Shown: piece by piece, positions 60,809 through 64,000 of the stretch | Layout of the letters: each line of letters begins with the position of its first letter | Position numbering within the stretch: the first letter of the stretch is position 1 | DNA from: Ryuthela nishihirai | Taxonomy: Eukaryota > Arthropoda > Arachnida > Araneae > Heptathelidae | NCBI GenBank assembly: GCA_038380435.1 | Contig: JAWZYU010000013.1 | Coordinates: 12,723,901-12,787,900 of the forward strand | Direction: 5' to 3' | DNA length: 64,000 bases | Made by a program: the position numbers and the translations under genes | Notes under the pieces: generated by a model | Seen by the model: the letters and a program-made list of their open reading frames with translations, nothing else | Databases searched by the model: none | What the model was told of the DNA's origin: nothing

Positions 60809-61027
60809 ACACGATGGTGTTGGCAAAGGCAGTCTGTCTTCAGATGGGAGTTGAACCCTGGCTCTGTGTGTGCAGGAGAGCCAGATCCTCTGAACGTTAA
60901 AAGGAGTCCCCTAATGGTCCTCCTGACCTTCCCCAGCGCTTGAGTGTTGGGGGGGGGGGTTCTAGTGGCCTTTCCATTTGCCCCATTGTATGCACAAAAG
61001 TATCACTTAAAGAGAAAATATCCCAAT
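60809..61027 (+). mobile_element. diverged SINE body and tail, plus strand
   Basis: CACGATGGTGTTGGCAAAGG, TGTGTGTGCAGGAGAGCCAG, GAACGTTAAAAGGAGTC and CCCATTGTATGCACAAAAGT follow the SINE body to its 3' end. The head is missing. A run of G at about 60949 replaces the usual CCCAACCTTC segment. Confidence 0.8.
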
Positions 61028-61379
61028 CTAATTCCTTTGCCTTGTAATTTCTCACCTTCTCTAAAGTAGATTAATCGAAGCGGCTTATCTGTGATTGGAT
61101 GGCTTGAGCGCGAAAGAGCCAATAATAATTATTGGAGGAATAGAGTCTGCACGTCGCTCTATTGCTAGAAAATCACGTGACACCGTGCACAAAGATCACC
61201 TTCGGCTGAAAGATAACAAAGCGTCACGATTTAGTAACCTCTGCATATTTAGGTAAGAAAATCTGTTCTCCCATTTATTTGCTGTACATCGCTCGATAAA
61301 ATCTTTCGCATAAAACGCTCTGCCCTCCCCCCCCCCCCCTCTCCTGAAATTGTAAGAGTCCCACGAGACGACCCATCGT
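61028..61379. other. non-coding intron stretch
   Basis: A 13-base C run lies at 61327-61339. Otherwise nothing recognised. Confidence 0.45.
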
Positions 61380-61670
61380 AAACGGCGTGGTGCCATCTCC
61401 TCGTCTTCCGCGCACAGACCGCAGAGCCATTGATACGAATGGAGAGCGGAAGTAGCGCCGAAATCAGTGCGCCCACCGGAAACGAGAGTCGCTTTTCATT
61501 ACTTTAAAATCGGTTGCTCCGAGGTGCGAAAATTGTGCGAACCAAGGGCGGCGGTGGAAGTGGGCGCCAAAGAAATACGTGCGACGAGAGGCGAACAGAA
61601 GCGCTCAGCCCCGGGCAGCAGAGCGCGAGACGCCGCCTCACCTACACCAGCAACTGATTTAAAATAGTCG
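61380..61670. promoter_or_regulatory. CpG-dense block inside the intron
   Basis: CpG dinucleotides are far denser here than in the flanks (for example GGGCGGCGGTGG, CAGAGCGCGAGACGCCGCC), and Ets-type cores (AGCGGAAGT, CCGGAAAC) occur. This could be an internal promoter or enhancer. The 66-codon plus frame at 61467-61667 has no known domain. Confidence 0.3.
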
Positions 61671-62993
61671 TTTTATTATGTTACTTTTTGAGAGAGAAAT
61701 TGCCTCTGCACAAGGAATTTGATTTTCGAATCGTTTATGGCAGCGAATGACAAACTCTTAACGGGGACATAAATCTCGGCAAATAGAAGCAACTTAAGCC
61801 TAAAACCATCGAGAGGGGGGGAAGAGAGAAACTGCCTCCCCCTCCCCTCCCCCTGCGACGAAATGACCCGTACCTGAGAATAACCCATAAACCAAATTTT
61901 CCGCTTCCGGACCCCACGAGGAGAGAATATTCTTATTGATGCGAGGAGCGAAAGCAGCGCTTGCTCTACTGGAATTCCGTTCGAAATGTGCCATGACGTA
62001 ATCGAAGAGAAATCGCGCGAAAAAGAAAACAAAATTAAATGCCTAAGGTGAAATCAAAAGACGTTAATGGCTCACAACTGCAAAGGGTGAGGTCGTGCCT
62101 TGCTCTCACCTTCATGGGGTAAGAGGGCAGCGAGTGTTCCATAAAAGGGAGATTCTTCTGAAGGGAATTCCGATGTTCTTTCATACTTAGTGGGTGGGGG
62201 CAGAAAAATTCTGCATTCAAAAACTTTTTCATCATTAATATAATTATAAAAAAATTATTATTTTTTAATAAGTGAAATCAACAGAAAGAGAATTAACTAT
62301 TTAACCAGAAAGGGAGGGAGGGCGATTTCAATTCGAGAAAGGAAGTGAGTTTGCAGACGATATTTAATGACTGCTGGTGAATGGAGATTCCGAAGGAAGA
62401 TAAATTTCCCAAACAAAACGATTTCCTCACATGACGTCATCTGCGTAGAACTTATGTGTTTGTGCTATCGGCAGGAATTATTTGTTTCTTGGCATTGTGC
62501 CAAACGAAGATACGAATGATAAAATCCGTGAAACAACTGCGCGCGGACCACGATGACGTCTATGCTGCGCGTTGTTATTCTCGGGAAGTAAACGCGATGG
62601 TTCGCCGATAATTCCGCCAAGGACACTTCCGAATGAACAATATCGAAGACGTCATTGTCGAGCCTGCATGACAATTGTCACTTGACAATACTAAAACTGT
62701 CGCAACAGTGGCTCTGTGCAGTGTTGCATCGGGTCTTGTGTCTCGGTGAGGCTGAACAAGAAAGAAGAGCCTAACGATAGATGCGTCATGTTTTTTTGGC
62801 GATGTTTCCAAAATTAGTTTCCCAAGTGGCCAACTATTTTATTCTTATGCAACCAGAAGCAAACGTTTCGCTTAGAAACAACTAAGAATCGTACCTCTGC
62901 TAATACTCCACAGATATGTTTCCCTGACCTTTCGCAATATGGGGCAACTCCCGAAGTTCCTCCCACGATCCCTCAGGTGATGATCTGCTCTGA
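61671..62993. other. non-coding intron stretch
   Basis: A TGACGTCA palindrome lies near 62434. Short frames only, nothing recognised. Confidence 0.45.
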
Positions 62994-63105
62994 CCTCCCT
63001 CGCTAGTCCCTATCTTGATGAATTCCTCCTCACAAATGACCCCTCATCACCTCCCTCGCTAGTCCCTATCTTGATGAATTGCTCCTCACAAATGACCCCT
63101 CATCG
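62994..63105. repeat. two-copy 56-bp tandem duplication
   Basis: CTCCCTCGCTAGTCCCTATC and CTCACAAATGACCCCTCATC occur twice in a row with one base difference (GAATTCCTC versus GAATTGCTC). Confidence 0.92.
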
Positions 63106-64000
63106 AAGGCAACTGCCTACGTCGAATGCCATTTGATGCCTGAGTGGCATCATCCCCCACGAATTTGGAAAGAAGCGTCTGTGATCCCTTTTCAAAGAGA
63201 TTATCAGAAAAAAAACATTCATTGCATCAAGACAATAGCGACGCTAGATTGTTTTACTGCTCCCAGAATTCTTTAACTTCCCCATCAGAAAAGCCATCTA
63301 GAAACCTAAGTTATGTCTATTACGGAAAAAATTTTCAAAAGAGGAGGTTCACTTGGAAGGGAAAGTGTTGTTCAAAATGTTTTTATATTTAGCGAACACC
63401 TGTTATCCGTCACAAGAATTGATTCAAAATGGGAAAATATTAATTCGCTTCCTTTCCACCCATTGCAATATTACTGCGCTACCAAATTATCAGAGAATTG
63501 CCGCTTTGTTTCAAAGGGAATGTCGAAGTTCTGTAACCTCTAAAATGTGTGAGATAAACATCATTTTAAAATCTATTTATATCCCGATTTTTCAACAATA
63601 TTTGTTCAATATTTCGAGAGTTATGAAGTTAACTCGCGAATAATTCTTATGACACATTACCATTGGGAAAGAGTAATGTGTTGTAAGAATTTACCTCAGA
63701 AAGTAACTAAAACTTACTAAATTGTTCGAAACAATACTTATTAAAAGAAATATACATTTTAGATGTTTATGTAATAATTATTTCAATAGTAGTAAACCAA
63801 GATAATGAAATATTGCAGCTTCCACAAGTCTGTAAATACTGAAAGAATATTGTTTTAAGAAAATGATAATTAAATAAATTTCATTATGATCATTTATGTC
63901 TTTAGTCGCATTTTCCATTAAATGCATATTTTAGAAGTTATGGAGCTTCGAAGATTAAATTTCCATTCATATAACATGAAAAATTCTCAAATATTTTCGC
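63106..64000. other. AT-rich right edge, no gene seen
   Basis: Short overlapping frames only. No carboxypeptidase exon could be identified before the window ends. Confidence 0.45.

Overview
The window looks like nuclear DNA from an invertebrate animal, most probably an arthropod. It is AT-rich and intron-like, gene density is very low, and it carries tRNA-derived SINEs, a non-LTR retrotransposon, Tc1/mariner-type miniature elements and many tandem arrays. There is no operon structure, no CRISPR array and no rRNA. I cannot name the species. Calls of family identity rest on motif recognition, not on a database search.

Layout: 0.47-5.2 kb is a 99-bp satellite-like array with higher-order structure. 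From 5.2 to 43 kb the sequence is mostly non-coding. It holds about a dozen copies of one tRNA-derived SINE family (six full-length or nearly so; five of these have clear target-site duplications and one is nested in an older copy), a second SINE family (two copies), a 5'-truncated LINE with an open reverse transcriptase segment (28.2-29.7 kb, minus strand), and two almost fully palindromic miniature elements (13.4 kb and 38.9 kb). It also holds a poly-C-rich minisatellite (10.4-11.1 kb), an alternating 28/32-bp minisatellite (20.9-21.7 kb) and a three-copy 44-bp repeat in which every copy carries the palindromic cAMP-response element TGACGTCA (27.7 kb). At 43.05-44.59 kb lies a badly decayed copy of an uncharacterised animal protein family that behaves like a transposable-element-linked gene. 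47.6 and 49.5 kb hold a direct duplication, and 51.9-52.3 kb a 34-bp minisatellite.

The only convincing host gene is at 57.8-58.0 kb on the plus strand. It is the first coding exon of an M14 N/E-subfamily metallocarboxypeptidase (carboxypeptidase D/E/M/N-like), with a splice acceptor upstream, a strong Kozak start, a signal sequence and the start of the catalytic domain. The rest of the gene lies beyond the right edge, so 58-64 kb reads as its intron. The most striking structure in the window sits at this exon's end: a 38-bp minisatellite begins exactly at the 5' splice site, so the donor sequence is repeated 17 times in a row, and use of any copy but the first would add an in-frame stop.
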